Shown: positions 50,713 through 59,354 of the stretch, one piece after another | How positions within the stretch are numbered: the stretch's first letter is position 1 | Layout: each line of letters opens with the position of its first letter | Assembly: GCF_035984415.1 (NCBI RefSeq) | Contig: NZ_CP130720.1 | Span: 6,758,001-6,822,000 of the forward strand | Direction of reading: 5' to 3' | Length of the DNA stretch: 64,000 nucleotides | Source: Streptomyces sp. NBC_01296 | Lineage (GTDB): Bacteria > Actinomycetota > Actinomycetes > Streptomycetales > Streptomycetaceae | Notes under the pieces: generated by a model | Told to the model about the DNA's origin: nothing | Databases searched by the model: none | Seen by the model: only the letters and a program-made list of their open reading frames with translations | Made by a program: the position numbers and the translations under genes

Positions 50713-51438
50713 CTACGCCGCCGCCGGCAGCTCCGGCCGCAGCGGCCAGTGCGGATCCACCGACTCCGGCGTCCCCTGACGCGCGAACCACGCCTGCAGC
50801 CCGCGCGCCTGCGCCGCATGCCACACCGCCTGCAGCGTGTGCAGCTCCGCCGGAGTCAGCCGCTCCAGCCGCGCCGCGAAGCGGCGCCCCACCGCCCGTA
50901 CGACCTCCAGCGAGGCCAACGCGTCCACACCTGCGTCATGTGCCCCCTCCAGCTCTATCCCGTAGTGCGCGCACAGGTCCGTCAGCGTCCGGCGGCCCTT
51001 GCGGTACCGGTCCAGATGCTTGTCCAGCACCCGCGGATCCAGCACCGTCAGCGGCCGGTTGTCCAGGTAGCGTGCCAGCGTCGACGCCCGGTGCCGGCGC
51101 AACTCCCGGTCCAGCAGCGTCAGATCGAACGGCGCGTTCATCACCACCACCGGCCGGCCCGCCACCTGCTGCTCACCGAGCGCACGGGCTATCTCCTCCA
51201 CCACCGGCGCGGGCCACCGCCCGTTGCGCTGGAGGTGGTCATCGGTCAGACCGTGCACTTCCGTGGCTCCCGGGGGCACCGGAATCCCGGGATTGACCAG
51301 CCAGCGGGTGGAGCGGACCCGGCCGCCCGCACACTCCTGCACGACGAGAGCGGCGGACACGATCCGGTCCTGCTCCACGTCCACTCCGGTCGTCTCCGTG
51401 TCGAATGCGGCCAGCGGGCCCTCGTACCAGCGCGTCAT
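50713..51438 (-). CDS. DnaQ-like 3'-5' exonuclease
   Basis: The 241-residue DEDDh exonuclease has ExoI LAAFDTETTGVD (Asp and Glu), ExoII VVMNAPFDLTLLDREL and ExoIII with ELEGAHDAGVDALAS (His and Asp). It is similar to the polymerase III epsilon proofreading domain but is probably a stand-alone nuclease. GAGGAG lies six bases before the ATG at 51438. It is divergent from the DUF4365 gene. Confidence 0.92.
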   Translation of the reverse strand: MTRWYEGPLAAFDTETTGVDVEQDRIVSAALVVQECAGGRVRSTRWLVNPGIPVPPGATEVHGLTDDHLQRNGRWPAPVVEEIARALGEQQVAGRPVVVMNAPFDLTLLDRELRRHRASTLARYLDNRPLTVLDPRVLDKHLDRYRKGRRTLTDLCAHYGIELEGAHDAGVDALASLEVVRAVGRRFAARLERLTPAELHTLQAVWHAAQARGLQAWFARQGTPESVDPHWPLRPELPAAA

Positions 51439-51660
51439 GGCGAACTCCTCGTTCCCGATCGGCAGTTGGGGGCACCCGGGCGCCGCCGCCGCGGAACGTG
51501 CCACCCTCGCCCGCATCGGTGATACCCGGCCTGTTTGCGCCGTACGCCGTTTGCGGGCCCTCTGGTACGGAGACAACTTCCCTGGGGGACCGCACACATG
51601 ACCGGTCATCACCCCGACCACCCTCATTCGGCAGAGCCCGGAAGGCATGGGGAGCCGGCC

Positions 51661-52251
51661 ATGGCGCTCGCGCAGCCCGAACCGGGCGGGATGCTGCAGG
51701 GGCGGACCGATCCGCGGAGCGAGGCGCGGACCGGACCGCTGCGCGGCACACTCGCCACCACCGCCTGCATGGAGACCCTCCAGGTGGGATACCTGCACGC
51801 CGTCGCCGCCGCGGCCGGCTGCTCGCTCTCCCAGCCCTTTCCGGACAACGGCATCGACTGGCAGGTCAACCACGGCGCGCCCGAGCACGTCGTCGACGAC
51901 GAGGTCACCATCAAGGTGCAGCTGAAGGCGACCTACCAGACGGCGCCCAGACCGCCCGGGCCCACGTTCGCGTTCACCCTCGACAACGAGCACCTGGCGA
52001 AGCTGGCCCGCACACCGGTCGCCGTCCACAAGATCCTCGTCGTGATGCTCGTCCCGCGAGAACGCGACCAGTGGCTGGCCGCCGGCCACGACCGGCTCGA
52101 CCTGCGGCACTGCTGCTACTGGACCAACCTCGCCGGGCACCCCGTGACCGGCCGGCGCCGGACCACCGTACGGATCCCCACCACGCGGATCTTCGACGAC
52201 CGGGCGCTGTGCGAGATCATGACCCGGGTCGGGTCGGGAGGGACACCTTGA
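51661..52251 (+). CDS. DUF4365 domain protein, possible PD-(D/E)XK nuclease fold
   Basis: The 196-residue protein has a helix (TLATTACMETLQVGYLHAVA) followed by NGIDWQVNH and VTIKVQLKATYQ. The Asp in GIDW and the Gln-x-Lys in VQLKAT match the D...(E/Q)xK arrangement seen in PD-(D/E)XK nucleases, to which DUF4365 has been related. ATG 51661 has GGGGAG six bases upstream. An earlier ATG at 51598 would add 21 residues. Its stop overlaps the next gene's ATG (TGATG), suggesting coupled translation. Confidence 0.78.
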   Translation: MALAQPEPGGMLQGRTDPRSEARTGPLRGTLATTACMETLQVGYLHAVAAAAGCSLSQPFPDNGIDWQVNHGAPEHVVDDEVTIKVQLKATYQTAPRPPGPTFAFTLDNEHLAKLARTPVAVHKILVVMLVPRERDQWLAAGHDRLDLRHCCYWTNLAGHPVTGRRRTTVRIPTTRIFDDRALCEIMTRVGSGGTP

Positions 52252-53480
52252 TGCACTGGCACTCACCGAACCTCGAACCACTGACGTCCCCGTCCGAGTA
52301 CGGGGACTTCTCCGACTCGGGGACGCCCGACCCCGCACACGTCGACCCGGCCGTGCTGGGGGCGCTGCTGCACCGGCACGGCTGGCAGCGCCGGGGCGGG
52401 GCGGCCGGGCGGTACGGGCGCTGGACGCCGCCCGGATACTCGGGGACCAGCCTCCTCGTCCCGGAGAGCCGGGCCTTCCCCGACTGCGCCGACCTGCTGG
52501 AGGAGGCGCTGACCGCGCTCTCGCGCAGCGCGCTGCCGTCCGCGCGGGAGGTGCTGTACGGACTGAGCGTGCCCAGCGACGAGATCCGCTGGGACCGCCG
52601 GATCCCGGAGGGCCCCGAGGGGCCGTACGGGCCCCAGGGCGCGGCGGCGTGGACGGTGCAGGAGCAGCTCCGCTCGGCCGCCAGGCAGCTCCTGCTCGCG
52701 GGGGCCCTCGCGGACCGCGCCAGGGCCGGGTACTACGGGGCCCGGCACCGCGGACAGGCCGAACGCGCCCTGGACGGGGTCCTGGTGGGGCCGGCCCCCG
52801 GCGGGCGCAGGCTCACCGCGTACGTCCCGGTGGACGGCGGGCGGGGCACCATGACCCGGCTGCACCACGCCCTGCACGCGGCGCGGGAGGCCGTGGACTA
52901 CCGGCGGGCCACCGGCGGCATGGAGGCCTTCGACGCGGCGGTCGAGGCCGGGGTCAGCCGGGAGCTGGCGGACGCGCTGATCGCGCTCGTGCGGGGTTCG
53001 GAGGGGGCGCGCATCGCCCTGGCCTGGGCGCCGGCGGCGGGGGTCCCGGCGGGGTGCGCGGCCCGGCCGGAGCCGGTGGAGTTCTCGCCGGGGGACCTGC
53101 CGGTGCTCCGGGAGGCGGCGGCGCGCTACACGCGGGACGAACCGGCGGTCCCCGTGCGGGTGGCGGGCGCGGTGGTCCGGATGCGGCGCTCGGCGCCGGG
53201 CGGAGGGGGCACGATCCGGCTGCGGGTCCTCGCCGGGGCGGAGATCCCGTACGTACGGGCCGTCCTCGACGAGGAGGCGTACCGGGTGGCGGGGCATGCG
53301 CATCTGGTGGGCGCGGCGATCCGGGTGAGCGGGAGGTTGCAGCGCCGGGGCGGGTTCCGGCGGCTGACCGATGCCACGGACGTGACGCCGGTGCCGCTGG
53401 ACGAGGTGGAGCGGGACCGCCTGATGAAGTCCCTCGACGAGTCCCTCGACCCGACGGACGTCCTCCCGACGGACGACTGA
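52251..53480 (+). CDS. Hypothetical protein coupled to the DUF4365 gene
   Basis: I do not recognise this 409-residue protein. It is mostly helical up to about residue 270. The last 110 residues are beta-rich, VPVRVAGAVVRMRRS, GTIRLRVLAG, AAIRVSGRLQRRGGFRRLTD, and could form an OB-like or similar barrel. There is no membrane segment or signal peptide. Its ATG shares a base with the stop of the DUF4365 gene, so the two proteins are likely made in fixed ratio. A short palindromic repeat follows the stop. Confidence 0.7.
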   Translation: MHWHSPNLEPLTSPSEYGDFSDSGTPDPAHVDPAVLGALLHRHGWQRRGGAAGRYGRWTPPGYSGTSLLVPESRAFPDCADLLEEALTALSRSALPSAREVLYGLSVPSDEIRWDRRIPEGPEGPYGPQGAAAWTVQEQLRSAARQLLLAGALADRARAGYYGARHRGQAERALDGVLVGPAPGGRRLTAYVPVDGGRGTMTRLHHALHAAREAVDYRRATGGMEAFDAAVEAGVSRELADALIALVRGSEGARIALAWAPAAGVPAGCAARPEPVEFSPGDLPVLREAAARYTRDEPAVPVRVAGAVVRMRRSAPGGGGTIRLRVLAGAEIPYVRAVLDEEAYRVAGHAHLVGAAIRVSGRLQRRGGFRRLTDATDVTPVPLDEVERDRLMKSLDESLDPTDVLPTDD

Positions 53481-53487
53481 CGGGGGC

Positions 53488-53504
53488 CCGGGGCTCCGCC
53501 CCGG
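53488..53504. repeat. Short palindrome related to the 33993 repeat core
   Basis: CCGGGGCTCCGCCCCGG is nearly the same as CCGGGGGCTCCGCCCCCGG at 33993-34011, and GGACCC follows in both. Such elements recur between Streptomyces genes. Confidence 0.75.
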
Positions 53505-53514
53505 ACCCCGCGCA

Positions 53515-54009
53515 TCAAGCGCCGGCGGTGCCGGGTCGGCGGGTGAAGGAGGCCATCGTGAGGCCCGGGGCGGGGGAGAAGTCCGGGCCGCGGGTGAAGC
53601 CCAGACGGGTGTAGAGGGTCAGCGCGGGGGTGTTCGCCGCGCCCGTCGTGACCGTGACCGGGCGGGCGGGGAGGAGCTCGGACAGGAGGTGGCGGAGCAG
53701 GAGCGAGGCGGCGCCGCGGCGGAACCAGGCCGGGGACACACAGAGGCGGTCGATGCAGACGCTGCCGTCCGGCTCCTCCTGCCACGCCAGGAAGCCGGCG
53801 ATCCCGCCGTCCCGGGCGACCGCGCCCAGCCAGTGCAGCGGCTGCTCCCGCATCTGCGCGAGGCTCTCGCGCAGCGCCGGGATGCCGTCGAAGCCGATCA
53901 GCTCCGCCTCCACCCCGTACGCGGCCCGGCCGATCCGGTGCACCGCCGACGCCGTGGCGTCCTCGGCCAGGTCCAGCGGCCTGACCTCGAGCGGGCTCGG
54001 CACGGGCAT
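53515..54009 (-). CDS. GNAT-family N-acetyltransferase
   Basis: The 164-residue protein has SVCIDRLCVSPAWFRRGAAS (acetyl-CoA loop) and VTTGAANTPALTLYTRLGFT, the standard GNAT C-terminal motif. GGAGGAATC gives a clear ribosome site before the ATG at 54009. The substrate is unknown. It is convergent with the 52251 gene and divergent from thrS. Confidence 0.87.
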   Translation of the reverse strand: MPVPSPLEVRPLDLAEDATASAVHRIGRAAYGVEAELIGFDGIPALRESLAQMREQPLHWLGAVARDGGIAGFLAWQEEPDGSVCIDRLCVSPAWFRRGAASLLLRHLLSELLPARPVTVTTGAANTPALTLYTRLGFTRGPDFSPAPGLTMASFTRRPGTAGA

Positions 54010-54185
54010 GATTCCTCCGGAGCGGGGGGCGGGGGTGCGGCCGGTCCACCGTAACGAACGCGGGAAGCCATAACCGTTTCGCGGCGGAGGCGCTCGGCTC
54101 GGTACGATTCAGGCGCGCGTAGCGTTCGCTCGCGCACCCTCCCCCAGCTGCCGCTGGGTGGTGAACCAGACTTCAGGAGAAACCG

Positions 54186-56162
54186 GTGTCAGACGTCCGT
54201 GTGATCATCCAACGCGATTCCGAGCGGGACGAGCGCGTGGTGGCCACGGGCACTACGGCGGCCGAGCTCTTCGCCGGCGAGCGCACCATCGTGGCCGCGC
54301 GCGTCGCGGGCGACCTGAAGGACCTCTCGTACGAGGTGAAGGACGGCGAGACCGTCGAACCGGTGGAGATCTCCTCCGAGGACGGCCTGAACATCCTGCG
54401 CCACTCGACCGCGCACGTCATGGCGCAGGCCGTGCAGGAGCTGTTCCCCGAGGCCAAGCTGGGCATCGGCCCGCCGGTCCAGAACGGCTTCTACTACGAC
54501 TTCGACGTGGCCCGGCCCTTCACCCCGGAGGACCTCAAGGCCATCGAGAAGAAGATGCAGGAGATCCAGAAGCGCGGGCAGAAGTTCTCCCGCCGCGTGG
54601 TCACCGACGAGGCGGCCCGCGAGGAGCTCGCCGACGAGCCGTACAAGCTCGAGCTCATCGGCATCAAGGGCTCCGCTTCGACCGACGACGGTGCGAACGT
54701 CGAGGTGGGCGGCGGCGAGCTGACCATCTACGACAACCTGGACGCCAAGACCGGCGACCTGTGCTGGAAGGACCTCTGCCGCGGTCCCCACCTGCCCACC
54801 ACCCGCAACATCCCTGCGTTCAAGCTGATGCGCAACGCGGCCGCCTACTGGCGCGGCAGCGAGAAGAACCCCATGCTCCAGCGCATCTACGGCACCGCGT
54901 GGCCGTCGAAGGAGGAGCTGAAGGCCCACCTCGACTTCCTCGCCGAGGCCGAGAAGCGCGACCACCGCAAGCTCGGCAACGAGCTGGACCTCTTCTCCAT
55001 CCCGGACGAGATCGGCTCCGGCCTGGCCGTCTTCCACCCGCGCGGCGGCATCATCCGCCGGACCATGGAGGACTACTCGCGCCGCCGGCACGAGGAAGAG
55101 GGCTACGAGTTCGTCTACTCCCCGCACGCCACCAAGGGCGCGCTCTTCGAGAAGAGCGGCCACCTGGACTGGTACGCGGAGGGCATGTACCCCCCCATGC
55201 AGCTCGACGGTGGTACCGACTACTACCTCAAGCCCATGAACTGCCCGATGCACAACCTGATCTTCGACGCGCGCGGCCGCTCCTACCGCGAACTGCCGCT
55301 GCGCCTGTTCGAGTTCGGCACCGTGTACCGGTACGAGAAGTCGGGCGTGGTCCACGGCCTGACCCGCGCCCGCGGCTTCACCCAGGACGACGCGCACATC
55401 TACTGCACCCGTGAGCAGATGGCGGAGGAGCTCGACCGCACGCTCACCTTCGTGCTGAACCTGCTGCGCGACTACGGTCTGACCGACTTCTACCTGGAGC
55501 TGTCGACCAAGGACCCCGAGAAGTTCGTCGGCTCGGACGAGGTCTGGGAGGAGGCCACCGCGGTCCTCCAGCAGGTCGCCGAGAAGCAGGGCCTCCCGCT
55601 GACCCCCGACCCGGGCGGCGCGGCCTTCTACGGCCCGAAGATCTCCGTGCAGGCGCGCGACGCCATCGGCCGCACCTGGCAGATGTCGACCGTCCAGCTG
55701 GACTTCAACCTGCCGGAGCGGTTCAACCTCGAGTACACCGCGCCCGACGGCTCCCGCCAGCGGCCGGTCATGATCCACCGGGCGCTGTTCGGCTCCATCG
55801 AGCGGTTCTTCGCCGTGCTGCTGGAGCACTACGCGGGCGCCATGCCGCCGTGGCTGGCCCCGGTCCAGGCCGTCGGCATCCCGATCGGCGACGGGCACGT
55901 GGAGTACCTGCAGGAGTTCGCCGCGGCGGCGAAGAAGCAGGGCCTGCGGGTCGAGGTGGACGCTTCCTCCGACCGCATGCAGAAGAAGATCCGCAACCAC
56001 CAGAAGCTCAAGGTCCCGTTCATGATCATCGTCGGTGACGAGGACATGGCCGCAGGCACCGTCTCCTTCCGCTACCGCGACGGTTCGCAGGAGAACGGCA
56101 TCGCCAAGGACGAGGCCCTGGCCAAGCTGGCCAAGGTCGTCGCGGACCGCGTCCAGGTCTGA
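54186..56162 (+). CDS. thrS: Threonyl-tRNA synthetase
   Basis: The 658-residue class II synthetase charges tRNA-Thr. It has an N-terminal TGS domain (about 1-62), an editing domain with HSTAHVMAQAVQELFP, and a catalytic core with MNCPMHNLIF (zinc Cys and His) and RVFEFGTVYRYE-like LFEFGTVYRYEKSG motif 2. Motif 3 is RPVMIHRALFGSIERF, and a C-terminal anticodon-binding domain follows. The length is normal. The GTG start has CAGGAG upstream. A CCCAGC/GCTGGG hairpin (54143-54158) lies in the leader, but no T-box was found. A strong terminator follows. Confidence 0.97.
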   Translation: MSDVRVIIQRDSERDERVVATGTTAAELFAGERTIVAARVAGDLKDLSYEVKDGETVEPVEISSEDGLNILRHSTAHVMAQAVQELFPEAKLGIGPPVQNGFYYDFDVARPFTPEDLKAIEKKMQEIQKRGQKFSRRVVTDEAAREELADEPYKLELIGIKGSASTDDGANVEVGGGELTIYDNLDAKTGDLCWKDLCRGPHLPTTRNIPAFKLMRNAAAYWRGSEKNPMLQRIYGTAWPSKEELKAHLDFLAEAEKRDHRKLGNELDLFSIPDEIGSGLAVFHPRGGIIRRTMEDYSRRRHEEEGYEFVYSPHATKGALFEKSGHLDWYAEGMYPPMQLDGGTDYYLKPMNCPMHNLIFDARGRSYRELPLRLFEFGTVYRYEKSGVVHGLTRARGFTQDDAHIYCTREQMAEELDRTLTFVLNLLRDYGLTDFYLELSTKDPEKFVGSDEVWEEATAVLQQVAEKQGLPLTPDPGGAAFYGPKISVQARDAIGRTWQMSTVQLDFNLPERFNLEYTAPDGSRQRPVMIHRALFGSIERFFAVLLEHYAGAMPPWLAPVQAVGIPIGDGHVEYLQEFAAAAKKQGLRVEVDASSDRMQKKIRNHQKLKVPFMIIVGDEDMAAGTVSFRYRDGSQENGIAKDEALAKLAKVVADRVQV

Positions 56163-56175
56163 CCGGCGCAGCAGG

Positions 56176-56862
56176 TCATAGAGAGGCCCCCGGGGAACTT
56201 CCGTTCCCCGGGGGCCTCTCTTCGCCCTCCCGGCGGAAGACCTCGATCAGCCAGGACGAGAAAGAGCCCGTCACGGCGCCCAGCAGGGCCACGCCGAAGC
56301 CCATCAGGAAGATCGCGATCAGCCGCCCCGTCGGGGTCACCGGGGCCGCGTCGCCGTAGCCGACGGTCGACAGCGTCTGGCACACGCACCAGACCGAGTC
56401 CCAGAAGGTTTGGATCGGGGACTGCGGGTCCGCCCGCTCGGAGTGGTAAATGCCGAGCGAGCCGGAGAATCCCAGCAGCAGGGCCGAGAGCCCCGCGTAC
56501 GTGATCACGCGCGGGTACAGCGCGCGGCGCGGGCGGTCCCTCTTGGCCTGGATGGCGTCGTGGACCTTGACCATGCGCAGTGGGCGCAGCGTCGGCAGGA
56601 TCACGATCATGGTGTCCAGCCAGTGGTGGCGGATGAACCGCAGCGGTCGCTGCCGGCTCAGCACGAGCCGCACCAGGTAGTCGACGATGAAGCAGAGCCA
56701 GGTCAGCAGGACCACGAGACCTGCGACGTTGCGCCAGACGGCCTCGGCATGGGCGAGCACGCGGACCGCGTACCCGGCGAGGAACACCAGGGAGGCGTAG
56801 AACAGCGGCAGCTCGGTACGGTGCTCCCAGGCGGCGTCACGGGTCTCGACTTCTTCGTGCAT
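56176..56862 (-). CDS. Six-span potassium channel family protein
   Basis: The 228-residue protein has about six membrane segments. The pore-loop selectivity filter is CQTLSTVGYGDAAPVTPTGR. The first part includes a voltage-sensor-like TLRPLRMVKVHDAI with spaced Arg/Lys residues. It likely conducts K+ across the cell membrane. Its C-terminal 15 codons overlap the thrS terminator, so the hairpin is also coding sequence. Confidence 0.88.
   Translation of the reverse strand: MHEEVETRDAAWEHRTELPLFYASLVFLAGYAVRVLAHAEAVWRNVAGLVVLLTWLCFIVDYLVRLVLSRQRPLRFIRHHWLDTMIVILPTLRPLRMVKVHDAIQAKRDRPRRALYPRVITYAGLSALLLGFSGSLGIYHSERADPQSPIQTFWDSVWCVCQTLSTVGYGDAAPVTPTGRLIAIFLMGFGVALLGAVTGSFSSWLIEVFRREGEERPPGNGSSPGASL
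56183..56220 (+). terminator. thrS terminator inside the potassium-channel C terminus
   Basis: AGAGGCCCCCGGGGAA (56183-56198) and TTCCCCGGGGGCCTCT (56205-56220) form a perfect 16-bp stem. CTTCG follows, and the hairpin is read in sense by the minus-strand gene. Confidence 0.85.
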
Positions 56863-56941
56863 GGGCCCAGCATCGCGGCCCCGCTGCCGGTATTCGCCCC
56901 GGCGACACGCCCGCCAGGGGCAAGGTCATATGCTGCATCCC

Positions 56942-57490
56942 ATGACGACTGAGCCGGAGCAGCAGATCGGTGTGGGCACGCAGGACGCGTTCCAGCGTCT
57001 GTGGACGCCCCACCGGATGGCGTACATCCAGGGGGAGAACAAGCCGACCGGTCCGGAGGCCGGGGACGGCTGTCCCTTCTGCGGGATTCCGGACATGTCC
57101 GACCAGGACGGCCTGGTCGTGGCCCGGGGCAAGCACGTCTACGCCGTGCTGAACCTGTACCCGTACAACGGCGGCCACCTGATGGTCGTACCGTACCGGC
57201 ACGTCGCCGATTACACGGAGCTCGACGCGGCGGAGACGGCCGAGCTGGCCGATCTCACCAAGCGGGCCATGATCGCGCTGCGCAAGGCGTCCGGGGCCCA
57301 CGGGTTCAACATCGGCATGAACCAGGGCGCGGCGGCGGGGGCCGGCATCGCTGCGCACCTGCACCAGCACATCGTGCCCCGCTGGGGCGGGGACACGAAC
57401 TTCATGCCGGTCGTCGGCCACACGAAGGTGCTGCCCCAACTCCTGGCGGACACCCGCCAGATGCTCGCCGACGCCTGGCCCACGGACTAG
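56942..57490 (+). CDS. HIT-family nucleotide-binding hydrolase
   Basis: The 182-residue HIT protein has a CPFC zinc-like pair in GDGCPFCGIPD, YPYNGGHLMVVPYRHV and the catalytic triad HLHQHIVPRW. It resembles actinobacterial diadenosine polyphosphate phosphorylase/hydrolase-type HIT proteins. TATGCT lies seven bases before the ATG, a leaderless pattern. Streptomyces thrS, HIT and pgsA genes are often neighbours. Confidence 0.92.
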   Translation: MTTEPEQQIGVGTQDAFQRLWTPHRMAYIQGENKPTGPEAGDGCPFCGIPDMSDQDGLVVARGKHVYAVLNLYPYNGGHLMVVPYRHVADYTELDAAETAELADLTKRAMIALRKASGAHGFNIGMNQGAAAGAGIAAHLHQHIVPRWGGDTNFMPVVGHTKVLPQLLADTRQMLADAWPTD

Positions 57491-57504
57491 GACGGTCAGG
57501 AGCA

Positions 57505-57529
57505 CCCGGGGCCGCGGGCCGGCCCCGGG
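57505..57529. terminator. GC-rich hairpin between convergent genes
   Basis: CCCGGGGCC (57505-57513) pairs with GGCCCCGGG (57521-57529), with outer AGGA/TCCT. There is no U-run, and it lies in the 48-bp convergent gap. Confidence 0.65.
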
Positions 57530-57538
57530 GCGTCCTGC

Positions 57539-59218
57539 CTAGGCGTCGTACACGTCCGCCTTGCGCGGCGCCGGCTCCTGGATGAGACCGCTCATGATCG
57601 AGGAGCGGTTCGTGAAGCGGTCGGTGTCGACGCCGTTCTCCTCCAGGACCTTGAACGTCGCGGTGTGCACCGCGCGCAGGACGGGCGCCACGGTGCGCAG
57701 GGCGTCGTCGGCCATGAAGCGGTGGCGCCACATCGAGCCCGCCCACACGTGGCGGATGCCGAAGGGCTCAGGCAGGACCAGCTTGCCGCCGAGGAAGTCG
57801 AGGAGCGGCGGGTACCAGGTCAGCGGGGCGCGGACGGCGAGGCGCACCACTTCCTGGACGTCCACGAGCGGCAGGGTGCGCTCCACGGTCTCCCAGAACC
57901 GGACGGACTTCGGTACCTCGACCTTGGGGGCCGCGGACTTGGTGGTGAACAGGCCGTGCACCGGTCCGAGCGCGTGTGCGGTGACGTCGACGCGCAGCGT
58001 CTTGTAGAGCACCGTGACCGTGATCAGCATCGTGATGACGAGCTGGCCGTCCCAGAGCGGGTACTGGATGCCGAGGTAGTGCCGGTTGCCGGCACTGAAC
58101 TGCTGCTCGTTGCAGATCCGGGTGATCTCGTGCGGCTTGATGAGGAAGGTGTCGACGTCCGCGCCGGTGGGGCGGGAGACCTCTGCGGCGCCCTCGCCGA
58201 TCGGGGTGACGATCCAGTGCTGGATCGAGGCCGGGGGGAAGCCGCCGGTGTGCAGGGGGCCGCGCTCCAGCTTGCGCAGCTCGGTGTCGATCGCGCGTAT
58301 GACGTCCCAGCTGCGGAACGGGTGGATCTCCATGCCCTCGGTCTTGGGGGCGAGCTCCTCGGCCATCTGCCAGCTGCCCCAGCGGGTGCCCATCCCGAGG
58401 ATGCCTTTGGGACCGGCATAGAAGACGGAGTTGCTGCGGTCCTCGGCCGTGACCTTGGCGAGTGAGTGGCGAAGGTCCTCGCGTGCCTTCTCGTCCGGGT
58501 TTCCGGGCACGGCCTCCGGGATTTTCGCGCCGATCCCGCTGCCCGAGATGAGCCCGTCCCAGCGGGAGCGCAGGTCGGCCGCGGTGGACTCGCAGATTCG
58601 GCGGGCGAGCAGCCAGCCCAGGGCCGGGGCGATGATCATGCCCCGCATGTAGAGGCCCAGGAAGCCGGTGAACGGCAGCCGGAACATGAGTACGGCCACC
58701 ACGAGGGCGACGCCTACGAGCAGCAGGGTGCCCAGCCAGGACGAGCGCTTGTTGTCACCCTTGGCCAGCGTTTTGCGGAGCTGGAACAGGCCCAGCCACA
58801 GCAGCAGACCGGGCAGGAAGACCACGCCTGCGACGAGCATGATCAGGCGTAGTTTGCGGTCGCGCTCCTTGCGGATGCGTGAGGCGGCCAGACAGTGCTC
58901 GACGACGGTCTGCGGGTCGGCGCCGAAGGACTGGATGAGCGGTTTGCGGCCCGCGCCGAGGGTGCGGGCCTCGACGGCCCGGCAGAAGGCCTCTCCGAGG
59001 TTCGGCTCGAAGAGCGAGACCTTCGGGGGCTTGATCGTTGACTTGTGGTACTCGCTGTCGGCTTTGAGTATGTCGGACAGCTTGCTGTCCCTGCCGCCGT
59101 CCCGGTACGCGGCCGAGGCGAGGGCGTTGGTCGCCGCGGTCTGGCCGCCGGCCCCCTGCAAGGGGATCTGCGCCCCGGGCCTGAAGTCGAATCCGTCGTC
59201 CGCCACCGTTGCCCCCAT
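57539..59218 (-). CDS. Hypothetical membrane protein
   Basis: This 559-residue protein is not recognised as a named family. Hydrophobic segments include LIMLVAGVVFLPGLLLWLGLF, LGTLLLVGVALVVAVLMF, MIIAPALGWLLA and later GQLVITMLITVTVL. The long C-terminal half (from about residue 220) seems soluble, with WDVIRAIDTELRKLERG, PPASIQHWIVTPIG and FWETVERTLPLVDVQE. No enzyme motif is evident. It follows the EF-G-like gene in the same direction. Confidence 0.72.
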   Translation of the reverse strand: MGATVADDGFDFRPGAQIPLQGAGGQTAATNALASAAYRDGGRDSKLSDILKADSEYHKSTIKPPKVSLFEPNLGEAFCRAVEARTLGAGRKPLIQSFGADPQTVVEHCLAASRIRKERDRKLRLIMLVAGVVFLPGLLLWLGLFQLRKTLAKGDNKRSSWLGTLLLVGVALVVAVLMFRLPFTGFLGLYMRGMIIAPALGWLLARRICESTAADLRSRWDGLISGSGIGAKIPEAVPGNPDEKAREDLRHSLAKVTAEDRSNSVFYAGPKGILGMGTRWGSWQMAEELAPKTEGMEIHPFRSWDVIRAIDTELRKLERGPLHTGGFPPASIQHWIVTPIGEGAAEVSRPTGADVDTFLIKPHEITRICNEQQFSAGNRHYLGIQYPLWDGQLVITMLITVTVLYKTLRVDVTAHALGPVHGLFTTKSAAPKVEVPKSVRFWETVERTLPLVDVQEVVRLAVRAPLTWYPPLLDFLGGKLVLPEPFGIRHVWAGSMWRHRFMADDALRTVAPVLRAVHTATFKVLEENGVDTDRFTNRSSIMSGLIQEPAPRKADVYDA

Positions 59219-59354
59219 CGCTGTGCGTTGTGCTCTTTTGCCGCGCAGATGAGCCTATCGGCGTATCTCTTCCCATGGTCATGGGACAGGGAAATGCCGC
59301 CCACCGCAAGCGGGTTGGGTGGGCGGCTCCCAGGCGTCTTCGGCGCTATGCCAA

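Noticed and set aside
47692..51522. Very long plus-strand frame (1276 codons)
   Set aside because: It runs antisense to a membrane protein and across a tRNA and several genes, with Arg/Gln/Pro-rich shadow composition and no ribosome site.
54109..54185. T-box leader before thrS
   Set aside because: Only a partial GGGTGG resemblance exists and the leader is too short for the T-box architecture.
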